Origin: Qipengyuania sphaerica
Lineage (GTDB): Bacteria; Pseudomonadota; Alphaproteobacteria; Sphingomonadales; Sphingomonadaceae
Assembly: GCF_019711595.1 (NCBI RefSeq)
Contig: NZ_JAIGNR010000004.1
Coordinates: 124,001 to 188,000 of the forward strand
Length of the DNA stretch: 64,000 nt
Direction of reading: 5' to 3'
Shown: piece by piece, positions 9,686 to 17,921 of the stretch
Layout of the letters: each line of letters opens with the position of its first letter
How positions within the stretch are numbered: position 1 is the stretch's first letter
The notes under the pieces: generated by a model
Told to the model about the DNA's origin: nothing
Database searches by the model: none
Seen by the model: only the letters and a program-made list of their open reading frames with translations
Program-made: the position numbers and the translations under genes

Positions 9686-10174
9686 ATGGTACGGGAAGGT
9701 ATGTCAATTCAGATCGAACAAGATGCCGACGCAGCAGCAGCGAGCTTCCTGAACGATACGGACCGTGTCGTATTCTTGATGGAAGAGGTGACGAGACGTC
9801 TGCGAAAAACGTTTGACGCTTCGGTAGAGCAGTTCGGTCTCACCCGCACACAGTGGCGAGCGCTTGCCCATCTTTATCGGACCCCTGGTCTCACGCAGAC
9901 CGGACTCGCCAGAAAGCTGGAACTTGAACGCGCGGGCGTGGGTCAAGCGATCGATAAGCTCGAAGACCTTGGCCTCGTCGAAAGGCGCAGCGCCAAAGAT
10001 GATCGACGCGTTTGGAAAATTCATTTGCTCCCACCTGCGATCGATCTTCTGCCTCAATTACGGAAGGAGGCTGATGCGGTCTATGACCAGTTACTCAAGG
10101 GCATTCCGGCCCGTGACATTCGCACCCTGCAAGAGGTGATTAACGCTATGCAGGCCAATTTGGCAGTCGAATGA
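9686..10174 (+). CDS. MarR-family transcriptional regulator
   Basis: A 162-residue winged-helix regulator. The recognition region LTRTQWRALAHLYRTPGLTQTGLARKLELERAGVG can be followed in pieces (LTRTQWRALAHL, then GLTQTGLARKLEL), and the wing contains VERRSAKDDRRVWKIHL, the classic MarR D-x-R-x-x-R pattern. A second ATG at 9701 is a possible start. It is transcribed away from the hydrolase-RND operon and probably represses it until a small aromatic ligand is bound. The stop is followed by 127 bases with no gene before the IS3 remnant. Confidence 0.9.
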   Translation: MVREGMSIQIEQDADAAAASFLNDTDRVVFLMEEVTRRLRKTFDASVEQFGLTRTQWRALAHLYRTPGLTQTGLARKLELERAGVGQAIDKLEDLGLVERRSAKDDRRVWKIHLLPPAIDLLPQLRKEADAVYDQLLKGIPARDIRTLQEVINAMQANLAVE

Positions 10175-10301
10175 TAAGATCAAAGCGAAGTCTGCTTTCC
10201 ACCCAGTAGCGGACGCCAGTTCTTGTATAGCTAGCGCCCCATGCCAGCAAGATTACGGTCCTCACAACGAGTGAGAGATCGTCCTCTATGTCGACGCTCC
10301 A

Positions 10302-10652
10302 TTACCGTACGGTGCCCTCAGTCTTGGAGTGGTCGAGCAATCTCTGGATTGCTCGGATGATGCTTGTTCCCTCGACAACCTCCTTTAGGATCAGTGCATC
10401 GAGCGTGTAATCAGAGACCGCCTTCCGCAGTCTCTGGTTCTCCTTCTCTAGGTCCTTCAATTGCCGGGCCAGGCTAACCTTCATCCCGTCCCACCTTCTG
10501 TCATTGCGAGAGCCGAACCTAAGCCTCGCGCAGGATCCTGATAATCTGTTCTGGCATGTCTCTCTTGCGTGCCATTCATCAGCTCGTTTCAAGCCGTCCA
10601 GAGCCCAAATCCTAACTTCCAGAATGGTCCACTTCTGGTGGGCAGGTAATGA
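10302..10652 (-). mobile_element. IS3-family insertion sequence remnant (left end and broken orfA)
   Basis: On the minus strand the sequence shows an IS3-like left end (around 10652-10620, including the stretch ctgcccaccagaagtggacc). Next comes an orfA start at 10575 reading MARKRDMPEQIIRILREA, as IS3 OrfA proteins begin. About 25 codons are then missing. The frame resumes as GMKVSLARQLKDLEKENQRL and RKAVSDYTLDALILKEV, the OrfA leucine zipper. There is no orfB and no right end, so the element is dead. It has inserted into the 3' end of the AlpA gene. Confidence 0.75.
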
Positions 10653-10892
10653 CCCGGAAATTACCGATTGAACCCAATTATCTATTTCTGACTCCACCCA
10701 AACTGTGCAACGAGGTCCAAGCGACCTCGATGCAGGGAACCGGCCTTCCCTCATCCTTTGATAGATTGCGGTTCGCCTGAGCCCAACGCGTTCCATGACC
10801 TCGGGAAGCCGCAGAAGCCGCTCGGGAGGCTCGGGTATGCCTGCCGACGGGTTCTCCGGCAGGTCCATCGTTGGCCCTCGTGCTTCAACCAT
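10302..10892 (-). CDS. AlpA-family DNA-binding protein, C-terminus fused to IS3 remnant
   Basis: The first 80 or so residues are an AlpA/excisionase-type winged helix-turn-helix protein (LLRLPEVMERVGLRRTAIY, then QRMREGRFP, SRSLGPRC and VWVESEIDNWV), close to the intact 80-residue protein at 43495-43737. Here the stop is lost: after NWVQSVISGS the frame runs on through IS3 DNA to give about 196 residues. The start at 10892 is taken from the intact copy, where ATG overlaps the end of the HTH gene. AlpA proteins control element excision or transfer genes. The tail may make this copy non-functional, although the DNA-binding part is whole. Confidence 0.6.
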   Translation of the reverse strand: MVEARGPTMDLPENPSAGIPEPPERLLRLPEVMERVGLRRTAIYQRMREGRFPASRSLGPRCTVWVESEIDNWVQSVISGSLPAHQKWTILEVRIWALDGLKRADEWHARETCQNRLSGSCARLRFGSRNDRRWDGMKVSLARQLKDLEKENQRLRKAVSDYTLDALILKEVVEGTSIIRAIQRLLDHSKTEGTVR

Positions 10893-11730
10893 CGGCGATC
10901 CCGCTTGCGTCCTCGATATAGAGCGCGTCGCGTCGTTCAAGATCGTCGATATGATCGGATAACAGACGTGCGAGCCGTCTCGCCGTTCCCTTTGCCCAGC
11001 GCGGACGAACTTCTTGCAGCCTGGACCCAAGCTCACAGGTCATTGCGACAGGTAGCGCGGTGAAGAATGCGCCGAGGAAGTCGCCGACCTCGGTATCGAT
11101 CCACTGGCTCGCCTCGTCCGCATCGGTCAGTATGAAAAGCGCAAGAGCGAGCTTTGGATCAACTCCGCAAGCATTCAGAATGCGTGATGCTTCGGCAAGT
11201 GTCGCAGCCCGTTCGCCGGTCAGGATCCGGCGCAATGCATCCTTGTGAATCGACGTTTGCCGGGAAATCTCGATGCCAGTCTTGCCGCTGTTCGAGACAT
11301 TCGCCGCCAGCAGGCTGGAAAGGCCTTCGTGCGACTCTTCGCCTCGGGATGTGTCGGGTCTGACCAATGGACTTTCCTAAGGGTTACTCAACAAAGACTC
11401 GCGCTAGCCGAGCAGGAAGACTGTAGGAAAGTAGAAGAACAGACATAGAACAAATAGGATGATGAGAATCTCTGCCGATCCTTGATTCGCGCATAATCCG
11501 GTCGTGGGCGCGCAATTTCCGTCCGCTCTTGCGCGGACCGCGGTCAGCGAAGCGCGAGGCAGGATACCGGAGGCGCAACTTGCGGTGATTGGCAGCAAAA
11601 TGTCGCTTGTTGTTTGGTCGATTGCCAGCTCGTTCCGCTTTTCCTTTTCCTACACCTAGCCTTTCAATCGAGGAAAGAACCTACAACGAACGCATCGCTG
11701 CCATTGTTCGATACGGAGTACCTCGATGAC
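10686..11730. repeat. direct repeat copy A: HTH-AlpA-tra control module
   Basis: This 1045-base stretch matches 43531-44576 (1046 bases) in the same orientation, from ttctgactccaccc to cggagtacctcgatgac. I judge the identity by eye at about 85-90 percent, highest in the non-coding control region. It contains most of the AlpA gene, the whole HTH gene, the ~360-base leader and the start codon of the pilin gene, but not the tra genes. Homology stops at the third pilin base triplet. Confidence 0.85.
10885..11367 (-). CDS. helix-turn-helix transcriptional regulator (copy A)
   Basis: A 160-residue protein with an XRE-like helix-turn-helix in the N-terminal half (GIEISRQTSIHKDALRRIL, about 32-50) and a helical C-terminal half ending in a region rich in Arg/Asp. 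It starts at a TTG; an AGGA ribosome site lies 7 bases before it, and the second copy at 44212 has the same TTG. The two copies differ at only a modest number of residues. It overlaps the downstream AlpA gene by 8 bases. Beside the intact tra operon the same pair lies just upstream and divergent, so a role in controlling conjugation genes is likely; here no tra genes follow. Confidence 0.75.
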   Translation of the reverse strand: MVRPDTSRGEESHEGLSSLLAANVSNSGKTGIEISRQTSIHKDALRRILTGERAATLAEASRILNACGVDPKLALALFILTDADEASQWIDTEVGDFLGAFFTALPVAMTCELGSRLQEVRPRWAKGTARRLARLLSDHIDDLERRDALYIEDASGIADG

Positions 11731-11764
11731 TCAGGAAAAATGGAACTTGCCCCGTCACTACTGA
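11726..11764 (+). pseudogene. stub of the conjugative pilin gene start
   Basis: The ATG here lies exactly where the pilin gene starts in copy B (44572) and keeps its upstream GGAG site and spacing. Only the codons ATG-ACT/ACC agree. The frame then reads 12 residues (MTQEKWNLPRHY) and stops. This marks the breakpoint at which tra DNA was lost or the control module was copied in. Confidence 0.5.
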
Positions 11765-12305
11765 GAGCTGGAGGACCACCATCATTGGCCCAGGACAAAC
11801 GGAAAATGCTCACCTAAACATGACCCGAATTTCGGGCCCGCCTCACTGTAGTAATACAGTGCGCCTGGTAGCGGAGGAGGGAACGAGAAGGAGTGCATAA
11901 GCCCCTGATAAACAAAGACCCTTTATTTCTCCGTCCCGAAAATACCCCCAGCGATACCCCCAACCACCGGTGGTTGCGGTAACCAGTTCATCCTCCGCGA
12001 CGAACCGATTCCCTAGTATAAATTGGCCGGCATCTCACCTTCATTACGGCAGGGCTCCTGCCCCTTGATGGACCGTCCACCATGTCAAAACTCGGCAGAA
12101 GAACCGATGTTTCCCACGCGCGTAAGCCAGACCGCGAGCTAAACAATTTCAGCCAGCGCCGAGCATGCCTGTCTTGGTCCCATGGTGCTTTGAGTGACCT
12201 CGCTGAACCACACTGAACACTGAAGTACTGGCCGCGATAGTCGCGAAGCGCACTTCGTGCAGTGGAATTTATCTCGATTGTCGGGTCACCGACTTCGCTA
12301 GCGCC
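11765..12305. other. gene-free stretch with a tRNA-3'-end-like fragment and palindromes
   Basis: No convincing gene is seen in these 540 bases. They hold a dyad CACTGT-AGTAAT-ACAGTG (11844-11861); the 17-base string tggtagcggaggaggga (11866-11882), which is the reverse complement of a tRNA T-arm/acceptor end with CCA; and a perfect 16-base palindrome CAACCACCGGTGGTTG (11961-11976). Repeated ataccccc strings lie nearby. The features resemble an old attachment site of a tRNA-targeting element. The rest is unremarkable. Confidence 0.4.
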
Positions 12306-12947
12306 TCATGGCTCGCGGAACGCATCACCCCTGTGATGTTCCGTCCCCTCTTCATCGTGCTTATCCATATGCGCGTCTCGCAGGATATCGATGCCGCCGT
12401 AAAGAGCGATCCCCGCAACGGCGACACCGACAACAAGATCGGGCCAGTTCGAGCCTGTCAGCATGACAATGATCCCTGCCAGAATAATGCCACCGTTGGC
12501 GACGAAGTCGTTAAAGCTGAAGGTTGTTGCAGCGCGTAAGTTGACGTCCTTTTGCTGCAGCTTCTGAAGCAGGCGAAGGCAAACTAGGTTCACCACCGCA
12601 GCAACCGCGGCCATGGCCATCATCATGATGCCGCCCGGTTCCGATCCCTCCACAAAACGTCGGATAGCATCGGCGATCACGCCTCCTGCGAGCACGAGAA
12701 GAAGAATGCCTGACAAGCGCGCGGCGTTTCTTTTCCATGTGCGTGTTCGTGTAAGCGCGAGGAGGCTCAGGACGTAGACGAGGGCGTCAGAGGAGTTGTC
12801 CAGTCCATTGGCGATGAGGGCGTTCGAGTCGGCGAAATAGCCGAAAATAAAGAAGCCTACGGCCAGCGCGACATTGAGCCAGAGAACGACCCATAGCGTT
12901 CTTCGCTTGTCTGCGGTTTCAAGATGCAGCTCGCCTTCGCCGCTCAT
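12306..12947 (-). CDS. cation diffusion facilitator-type transporter (short form)
   Basis: A 213-residue inner-membrane protein with about six hydrophobic segments, resembling the membrane part of CDF metal/proton antiporters but without the C-terminal cytoplasmic dimer domain. In segment 2 the usual metal site appears as DNSSD (D-x3-D); in segment 5 it is D-x3-N (NDFVAN) instead of the usual H/D-x3-D. The C-terminal tail is rich in His and acidic residues (HMDKHDEEGTEHH) and may bind metal. It lies next to the czc operon. Substrate is probably a divalent cation such as Zn, Co or Cd, not determinable from sequence. Confidence 0.8.
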   Translation of the reverse strand: MSGEGELHLETADKRRTLWVVLWLNVALAVGFFIFGYFADSNALIANGLDNSSDALVYVLSLLALTRTRTWKRNAARLSGILLLVLAGGVIADAIRRFVEGSEPGGIMMMAMAAVAAVVNLVCLRLLQKLQQKDVNLRAATTFSFNDFVANGGIILAGIIVMLTGSNWPDLVVGVAVAGIALYGGIDILRDAHMDKHDEEGTEHHRGDAFREP

Positions 12948-13020
12948 TCCGAACCTCCTAAATCGTACTCCCCAACCTCAGTCTCACACGTGCAAGCCGG
13001 TAGCGGTGAGCAATTTTCAA

Positions 13021-13443
13021 TCAATGCCCGCTCTGCCCTTTGGGCGCTTTGAGCGACGTGGCCGGGCAGCGATGGAAAATACGCGCCACACCGCGATAAT
13101 TGCGCGTGACCAACCGCTCGGAACTGCGCTCTTCGATGGTGAGATGACGAACCCTCATCGGCCGTTCGTGCCCTGCGAATGGCATATGCGCGTGGGTATA
13201 GGCGATTGCATCGCCCTCATCCCGCCAGATACGCAGGGCAGCAGGCGCTCCGTCCGGAAGCTGCACTTCTGCGTAATAGCCATCTGCAAAGAATACCCAT
13301 GCCGGACCGGATTCGCACGACGCCGTTTCCCCTAGGCTCCAGACTCCGGCGAGAGGCGCTGGTGTGACATCGTTTTGTGCCAGGGCCGGACCGACCATCA
13401 TGCCAGGGCCGGCGAGCGCTACTGCTATCTTGAATTTTCTCAT
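13021..13443 (-). CDS. exported hypothetical protein in the czc operon
   Basis: A 140-residue protein starting MRKFKIAVALAGPGMMVGPALAQ, a Sec signal peptide with cleavage likely after ALA. The mature part (about 118 residues) has two cysteines (SCESG, HRCPA), which may form a disulfide, and a lipocalin- or META-like beta pattern (GVWSLGE, AWVFFADGYYAEV). It follows czcA by 35 bases on the same strand and is probably cotranscribed with czcCBA. I do not recognise a family; a periplasmic accessory role in metal resistance is inferred only from position. Confidence 0.7.
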   Translation of the reverse strand: MRKFKIAVALAGPGMMVGPALAQNDVTPAPLAGVWSLGETASCESGPAWVFFADGYYAEVQLPDGAPAALRIWRDEGDAIAYTHAHMPFAGHERPMRVRHLTIEERSSERLVTRNYRGVARIFHRCPATSLKAPKGQSGH

Positions 13444-13478
13444 CTTTTTTCACCTTCAATCCAACTTCTCGCCTTGCG

Positions 13479-16400
13479 TCACGTTTCTTGCAGCGGACGA
13501 GACGGCGCTTCGATGGTCTCGCCATCATCCGGAGCGGCTGCTTGCTGCAATGTCTTCCTAAAGATCAGGCTGACAATGGCGGGTAGAACGAACAGCGTCA
13601 GCGCGGTTGCGGTAATCAAGCCGCCGATCACCACGGTAGCGAGCGGTCGCTGCACTTCGGCTCCAGTCCCGGTGGCCAGTGCCATGGGGACGAAACCAAG
13701 CGACGCGACGAGCGCTGTCATCAGGACCGGGCGAAGACGCGCCAGGGCACCATCGACGATCGCATCGCTCAGCTCCAGCCCCCGCTCCAAACGTTGTTTG
13801 ATGGCAGTGATCATCACGAGGCCATTGAGCGTGGCCACGCCGGACAAAGCGATGAAGCCCACGGCTGAGGAAATCGAGAACGGCATGCCGCGAAGCGCGA
13901 GGAAAAACACACCGCCGGCCAAAGCCAGCGGGATCGCGCTGAACACCGCCAAGGCTGACGTCCAACTCCCCACTGCCGCATAGAGGAGCAAAAGGATCAC
14001 CGCGAAAGCGAGCGGAACCACGATGAAGAGGCGTTGCTGTGCCTGCTGCAGGTTCTGGTATTGCCCGCCCCATTCGATGAACGAGGCCGACGGCAGATCG
14101 ACGTTTGCCGCCACTTCCGCCTGGGCCTCGTTGACGAAGGAACCGAGGTCGCGTTCGCGCACATTGGCGGAAACGATTACCAATCTGCGGCCCTGCTCTC
14201 GCCGAACTTCCGCGAGACCGTCAACCACCTCGAAGTCTGCAACCGCGCGCAATGGAACGCTGTCTCCATTCGGGAGTGCGATCGGCAAGGTTCCGAGCTG
14301 ATCGAAATCGTTGCGATCGGCATCGGACAACCGAACCACGATATCGAACCGGCGGTCACCCTCGAACACCAGTCCGGCTTCACGGCCACCAAGCGCCACA
14401 GCCACCGACTGCGCCACATCTTCTACCGTCAGTCCGTATCGGCCGATTGTCGCTCGGTCGAACGCGATGTCGAGCGTTGGGAAACCCGAGACCTGCTGAA
14501 CCTTCACGTCGGCTGCGCCCTCTATACCATTAAGGATCGCCGCAACTTCGTTGGCCGAAGACGTCATGGCGGTGAGATCGTCACCATAAAGTTTCACGGC
14601 GACATCACCGCGCACACCGGCGATCAGTTCGTTGAAGCGCAGTTCGATCGGTTGGCTGAATTCGTAGAGATTGCCGACGAGGTCGCCGAGCGCTTCTTCC
14701 ATCTCGCTAACGAGATCATCCTTGGAAAGCGAGGGGTCTGGCCACTCGTTTCTCGGCTTGAGGATGACATAGGCGTCCGAGATATTCGGCGGCATCGGAT
14801 CGGTCGCGACTTCGGCCGTCCCGGTCCGGGAGAAGACCAGTTCGACCTGCGGAAACTGCTTGAGACGGCCTTCGACCTGCTTTTGCATATCGAGTGAACG
14901 CTCGAGCGGGGTTGAAGGTATACGCAGCGATTGAACCGCCAAATCCCTCTCATCGAGCTGCGGCGTGAACTCACTCCCCAGAAAGGTGAAGACCAGCGCC
15001 GCGAGTGCAAATACTCCTACACCCGTCCCGATTACCGGCCACGGGCGAGCGAGCGCCTTGCGTAGCAGGGGCCCATAGCGCTCTTTGGCCAAGCGGATCG
15101 GCTTCATTTCCGTCTCGCTCACCTTTTTATTCAGCAAAAGTGCAATCATTGCCGGCACAAAGGTGAGCGAGAGGATGAAGGCCGATGCCAGCGCGAGCAT
15201 CACGGTGATGGCCATGGGCGAAAAGGTCTTGCCTTCGACCCCGCTGAAGGTGAGCAAGGGGGCGAAGACAAGCAGGATGATCGCTTGCCCATAGACCGTC
15301 GGTTTGATCATTTCCTGTGCGGCAAGGCGTGTCTCGACGAGCCGCTCCGACAGGGTTAGCAGACGGCCCTCATGCTCCTGCCTGGCGGCAAGACGGGCGA
15401 TACTGTTCTCAACGATGATGACGGCGCCATCGACGATCAGCCCGAAATCGAGCGCGCCAAGGCTCATCAGATTGCCCGATACGCCCAGCCGGTTCATGCC
15501 AATGGCTGCCATCAGCATAGAAAGCGGGATCACCAGTGCGGCTATGATCGCGGCACGAATATTGCCGAGCAGCAGAAACAGGATCACGATGACCAGCAGC
15601 GCACCCTCGGTCAGGTTGTTGCGCACAGTCCTGATCGTCGCGTCCACCAGAGTGGAGCGATTGTAGACGATTTCCACCGTCACTCCTAAGGGCAGCGACC
15701 CGCGCACTTCTTCCAGTCGCTCGGCGGCACCGGCGGCGACCGTGCGGCTATTTTCGCCCGCGCGCATCAACACTGTGCCGATGACTGCCTCTTCACCGTT
15801 GAGCGAACCTGCGCCTGTTCGCAGATCACCGCCCACTTCAACCGTGGCAATATCGGCCACGCGAATGGGAATGCCCTCGCGTGTCGCGACAACGGCCTGT
15901 TTGATATCTTCAACGGTACCCAGCCGTGCATCGACCCGGGCGAGCAAGGCCTCCCCTGCGCGCTCGACGAAGTTCGCACCTTCGGCTTGGTTCGCGGCTT
16001 CAAGCGCCGTGATGACCTGCTCGATTGAAACGTCGTAGCCCGCGAGGCGATCTGGATCGGGCTGCACAAGATACTGTTTTACGTAGCCACCAATCGTATC
16101 GACGCCCGCAACTCCATCGGCCGATCGCATGAGCGGAGCTACAATCCAGTCCTGAACAGTACGCAGGTATGCCGCTCTCGCCACCTCGGTATCCAGCACC
16201 TCACCGTCATCGGTGACGAAGCTTCCATCGGGTTGCCATCCCATCGGTCCGCCGCTCGGCGTATCGTTGCCGTAGGCCCCATCGAACTCGACGGTGTACA
16301 TCAGGACTTCACCGAGCCCGGTGGAGATTGGCCCCATCGAAGGTTCGGCACCCTCAGGCAGCGAGGCGGCAAGTGTAGCAAGCCTTTCTTCCACCTGCGT

Positions 16401-16775
16401 CCGCGCGAAATAGAGGTCGGTGCCCTCCTCGAAAATCGCGGTTACCTGGCTGAACCCGTTGCGAGAGATCGAGCGGGTCATCTCCAGCCCTTCGATACCC
16501 GCCATGCCGGTTTCGACCGGGAAGGTAACCTGCGTTTCGATTTGCGAGGGAGAGAGTGCCGGAGCCTCGGTGTTGATCTGCACTTGCACATTGGTGATGT
16601 CGGGCACCGCATCGATCGGCAGACGCGCGAGGTTGAATGCACCCCAGATCGCGACGCCGAGAGCGATAACCACAACTGCCCAACGGTAGCGAACCGACAG
16701 ATCGAGGATAGAACCGATCATTCCTGATCGGTGCTGCTGGTCGGGCGCGAGCGGAGAAGGACTATCAATGGCCAT
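13479..16775 (-). CDS. czcA: CzcA-type heavy-metal RND efflux pump
   Basis: A 1098-residue inner-membrane RND permease of the heavy-metal efflux family. The segment-4 proton motif reads DFGLIVDGAVIIVEN (about residue 445), the form in CzcA/CnrA-like Zn/Co/Ni/Cd pumps; CusA-type Cu pumps have [13 protein letters not shown] instead. Residues around GMAGIEGLEMTRSISRNGFS and the two periplasmic loops fit the family. It forms a tripartite complex with CzcB and CzcC from the same operon; gene order on the minus strand is C, B, A. Its start overlaps the end of czcB by 11 bases. The exact metal cannot be fixed from sequence. Confidence 0.92.
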   Translation of the reverse strand: MAIDSPSPLAPDQQHRSGMIGSILDLSVRYRWAVVVIALGVAIWGAFNLARLPIDAVPDITNVQVQINTEAPALSPSQIETQVTFPVETGMAGIEGLEMTRSISRNGFSQVTAIFEEGTDLYFARTQVEERLATLAASLPEGAEPSMGPISTGLGEVLMYTVEFDGAYGNDTPSGGPMGWQPDGSFVTDDGEVLDTEVARAAYLRTVQDWIVAPLMRSADGVAGVDTIGGYVKQYLVQPDPDRLAGYDVSIEQVITALEAANQAEGANFVERAGEALLARVDARLGTVEDIKQAVVATREGIPIRVADIATVEVGGDLRTGAGSLNGEEAVIGTVLMRAGENSRTVAAGAAERLEEVRGSLPLGVTVEIVYNRSTLVDATIRTVRNNLTEGALLVIVILFLLLGNIRAAIIAALVIPLSMLMAAIGMNRLGVSGNLMSLGALDFGLIVDGAVIIVENSIARLAARQEHEGRLLTLSERLVETRLAAQEMIKPTVYGQAIILLVFAPLLTFSGVEGKTFSPMAITVMLALASAFILSLTFVPAMIALLLNKKVSETEMKPIRLAKERYGPLLRKALARPWPVIGTGVGVFALAALVFTFLGSEFTPQLDERDLAVQSLRIPSTPLERSLDMQKQVEGRLKQFPQVELVFSRTGTAEVATDPMPPNISDAYVILKPRNEWPDPSLSKDDLVSEMEEALGDLVGNLYEFSQPIELRFNELIAGVRGDVAVKLYGDDLTAMTSSANEVAAILNGIEGAADVKVQQVSGFPTLDIAFDRATIGRYGLTVEDVAQSVAVALGGREAGLVFEGDRRFDIVVRLSDADRNDFDQLGTLPIALPNGDSVPLRAVADFEVVDGLAEVRREQGRRLVIVSANVRERDLGSFVNEAQAEVAANVDLPSASFIEWGGQYQNLQQAQQRLFIVVPLAFAVILLLLYAAVGSWTSALAVFSAIPLALAGGVFFLALRGMPFSISSAVGFIALSGVATLNGLVMITAIKQRLERGLELSDAIVDGALARLRPVLMTALVASLGFVPMALATGTGAEVQRPLATVVIGGLITATALTLFVLPAIVSLIFRKTLQQAAAPDDGETIEAPSRPLQET

Positions 16776-17910
16776 GCTCGGCTTCCTCCTTTCCGAGTTC
16801 GGCCTTCAAGAGGAATGCGTTCCGAGTGGCGATCCTCTGACCCTCTCGCAGGCCCGACCTTATCTGGATACGCCCCGCTGACCTTGCCCCGGTCGTCACC
16901 GGCATTGCCTGGAATCCGCTTGCCATGCGAACGAAGACGACCTGGCGGCCTTCGACCATCTGCACAGCCTCTTCCGGAACGGAAATCGCGGCAACATCGG
17001 CCTCATCCGACGGTCGGATCCGGGCTTGCAAGAACGCGCCCGGACGCAGTTCCGGCACCCCTCCCCGCAGCGCAATGATAGCGGTAGCGCTGCGGCTCTC
17101 CGGATCGAGTGCGGGTGTTACCGAACGCACGCGCCCTCCGATCTCGCGGCCCTGCCCCAATTCGAGCGTGGCCTCATCGCCAGGACTGATCCTTGCCGCA
17201 TCATTGGCGGGTAGCGCCACTTGCACCTGCAACCCACTGGCATTGACGACCTGAAACAGCTCATCGCCAGCAGAGACATAGGCTCCGAGCACGATTTGGG
17301 CGCTTGTGACCTGGCCGGAAATCGGACTGGTCACGGCAAGCGAGCGTCCGTTGCCACCAACGCCTGCGGCGGCGGCAGCCGCCTGCGCCCGCGACAATTC
17401 TGCTCGCGCGACCTGGAGGTTGGCCTGCGCAGCTTCGAGATCCTGCCGCGCCGTCACATTCGCTTCGAACAGCCGGCGCTCACGGTCATAGAGCGCTGAC
17501 AATTCACCCACGCGCGCTCGTGCTGCCGCGACTTGCGATGCAAGAGCGGCGGCATCGGCACTCTCGATACTCGCGATCGTCTCGCCCTTACGGACATAGT
17601 CGCCAAGCGTCTTGTTGACGCTGCGAACAACTCCGGATGCACGCGCGTCGATCCGCGCGCTCGCGTTCGGAGCGGCGGCAACGGTCGCCGGGAACACCAA
17701 CTCGGTGGCGGAGCCTGCCTCGACCGTCTCGATATCGATCGACGAGGCTTCGATCTGCTGGTCGCTGATCGGCACGATCCCTTCTGGGGCATCGGCAACC
17801 TCGCTGTGCTCGTCTTCGGAATGGTCCTCGGAATCATTAGGCCAGAAGGCCCAAATGGCGGCAGTCGCGAGAAGAACGACCGCGACGGCTATGAGAATGT
17901 TACGTTTCAT
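16765..17910 (-). CDS. czcB: CzcB-type RND periplasmic adaptor
   Basis: A 381-residue membrane-fusion protein: a single N-terminal membrane anchor (MKRNILIAVAVVLLATAAIW), an acidic and His-containing stretch (SEDHSEDEHSEV) that could hold metal, then biotinyl-lipoyl, helical hairpin and beta-barrel domains. The ATG at 17910 is chosen because a TGAGG ribosome site lies about 9 bases before it; an in-frame GTG at 17925 overlaps the czcC stop. The C-terminus EEAEHGH is also metal-prone. It links CzcA to the CzcC outer-membrane channel. Confidence 0.9.
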   Translation of the reverse strand: MKRNILIAVAVVLLATAAIWAFWPNDSEDHSEDEHSEVADAPEGIVPISDQQIEASSIDIETVEAGSATELVFPATVAAAPNASARIDARASGVVRSVNKTLGDYVRKGETIASIESADAAALASQVAAARARVGELSALYDRERRLFEANVTARQDLEAAQANLQVARAELSRAQAAAAAAGVGGNGRSLAVTSPISGQVTSAQIVLGAYVSAGDELFQVVNASGLQVQVALPANDAARISPGDEATLELGQGREIGGRVRSVTPALDPESRSATAIIALRGGVPELRPGAFLQARIRPSDEADVAAISVPEEAVQMVEGRQVVFVRMASGFQAMPVTTGARSAGRIQIRSGLREGQRIATRNAFLLKAELGKEEAEHGH

Positions 17911-17921
17911 GGGAATGGACC

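Noticed and set aside
11614..11817. Small frame in the tra leader present at matching places in both copies (also 44460)
   Set aside because: Differences between the copies are mostly amino-acid changing and the frame has a TTG start without a ribosome site, so conservation reflects the DNA, not a protein.
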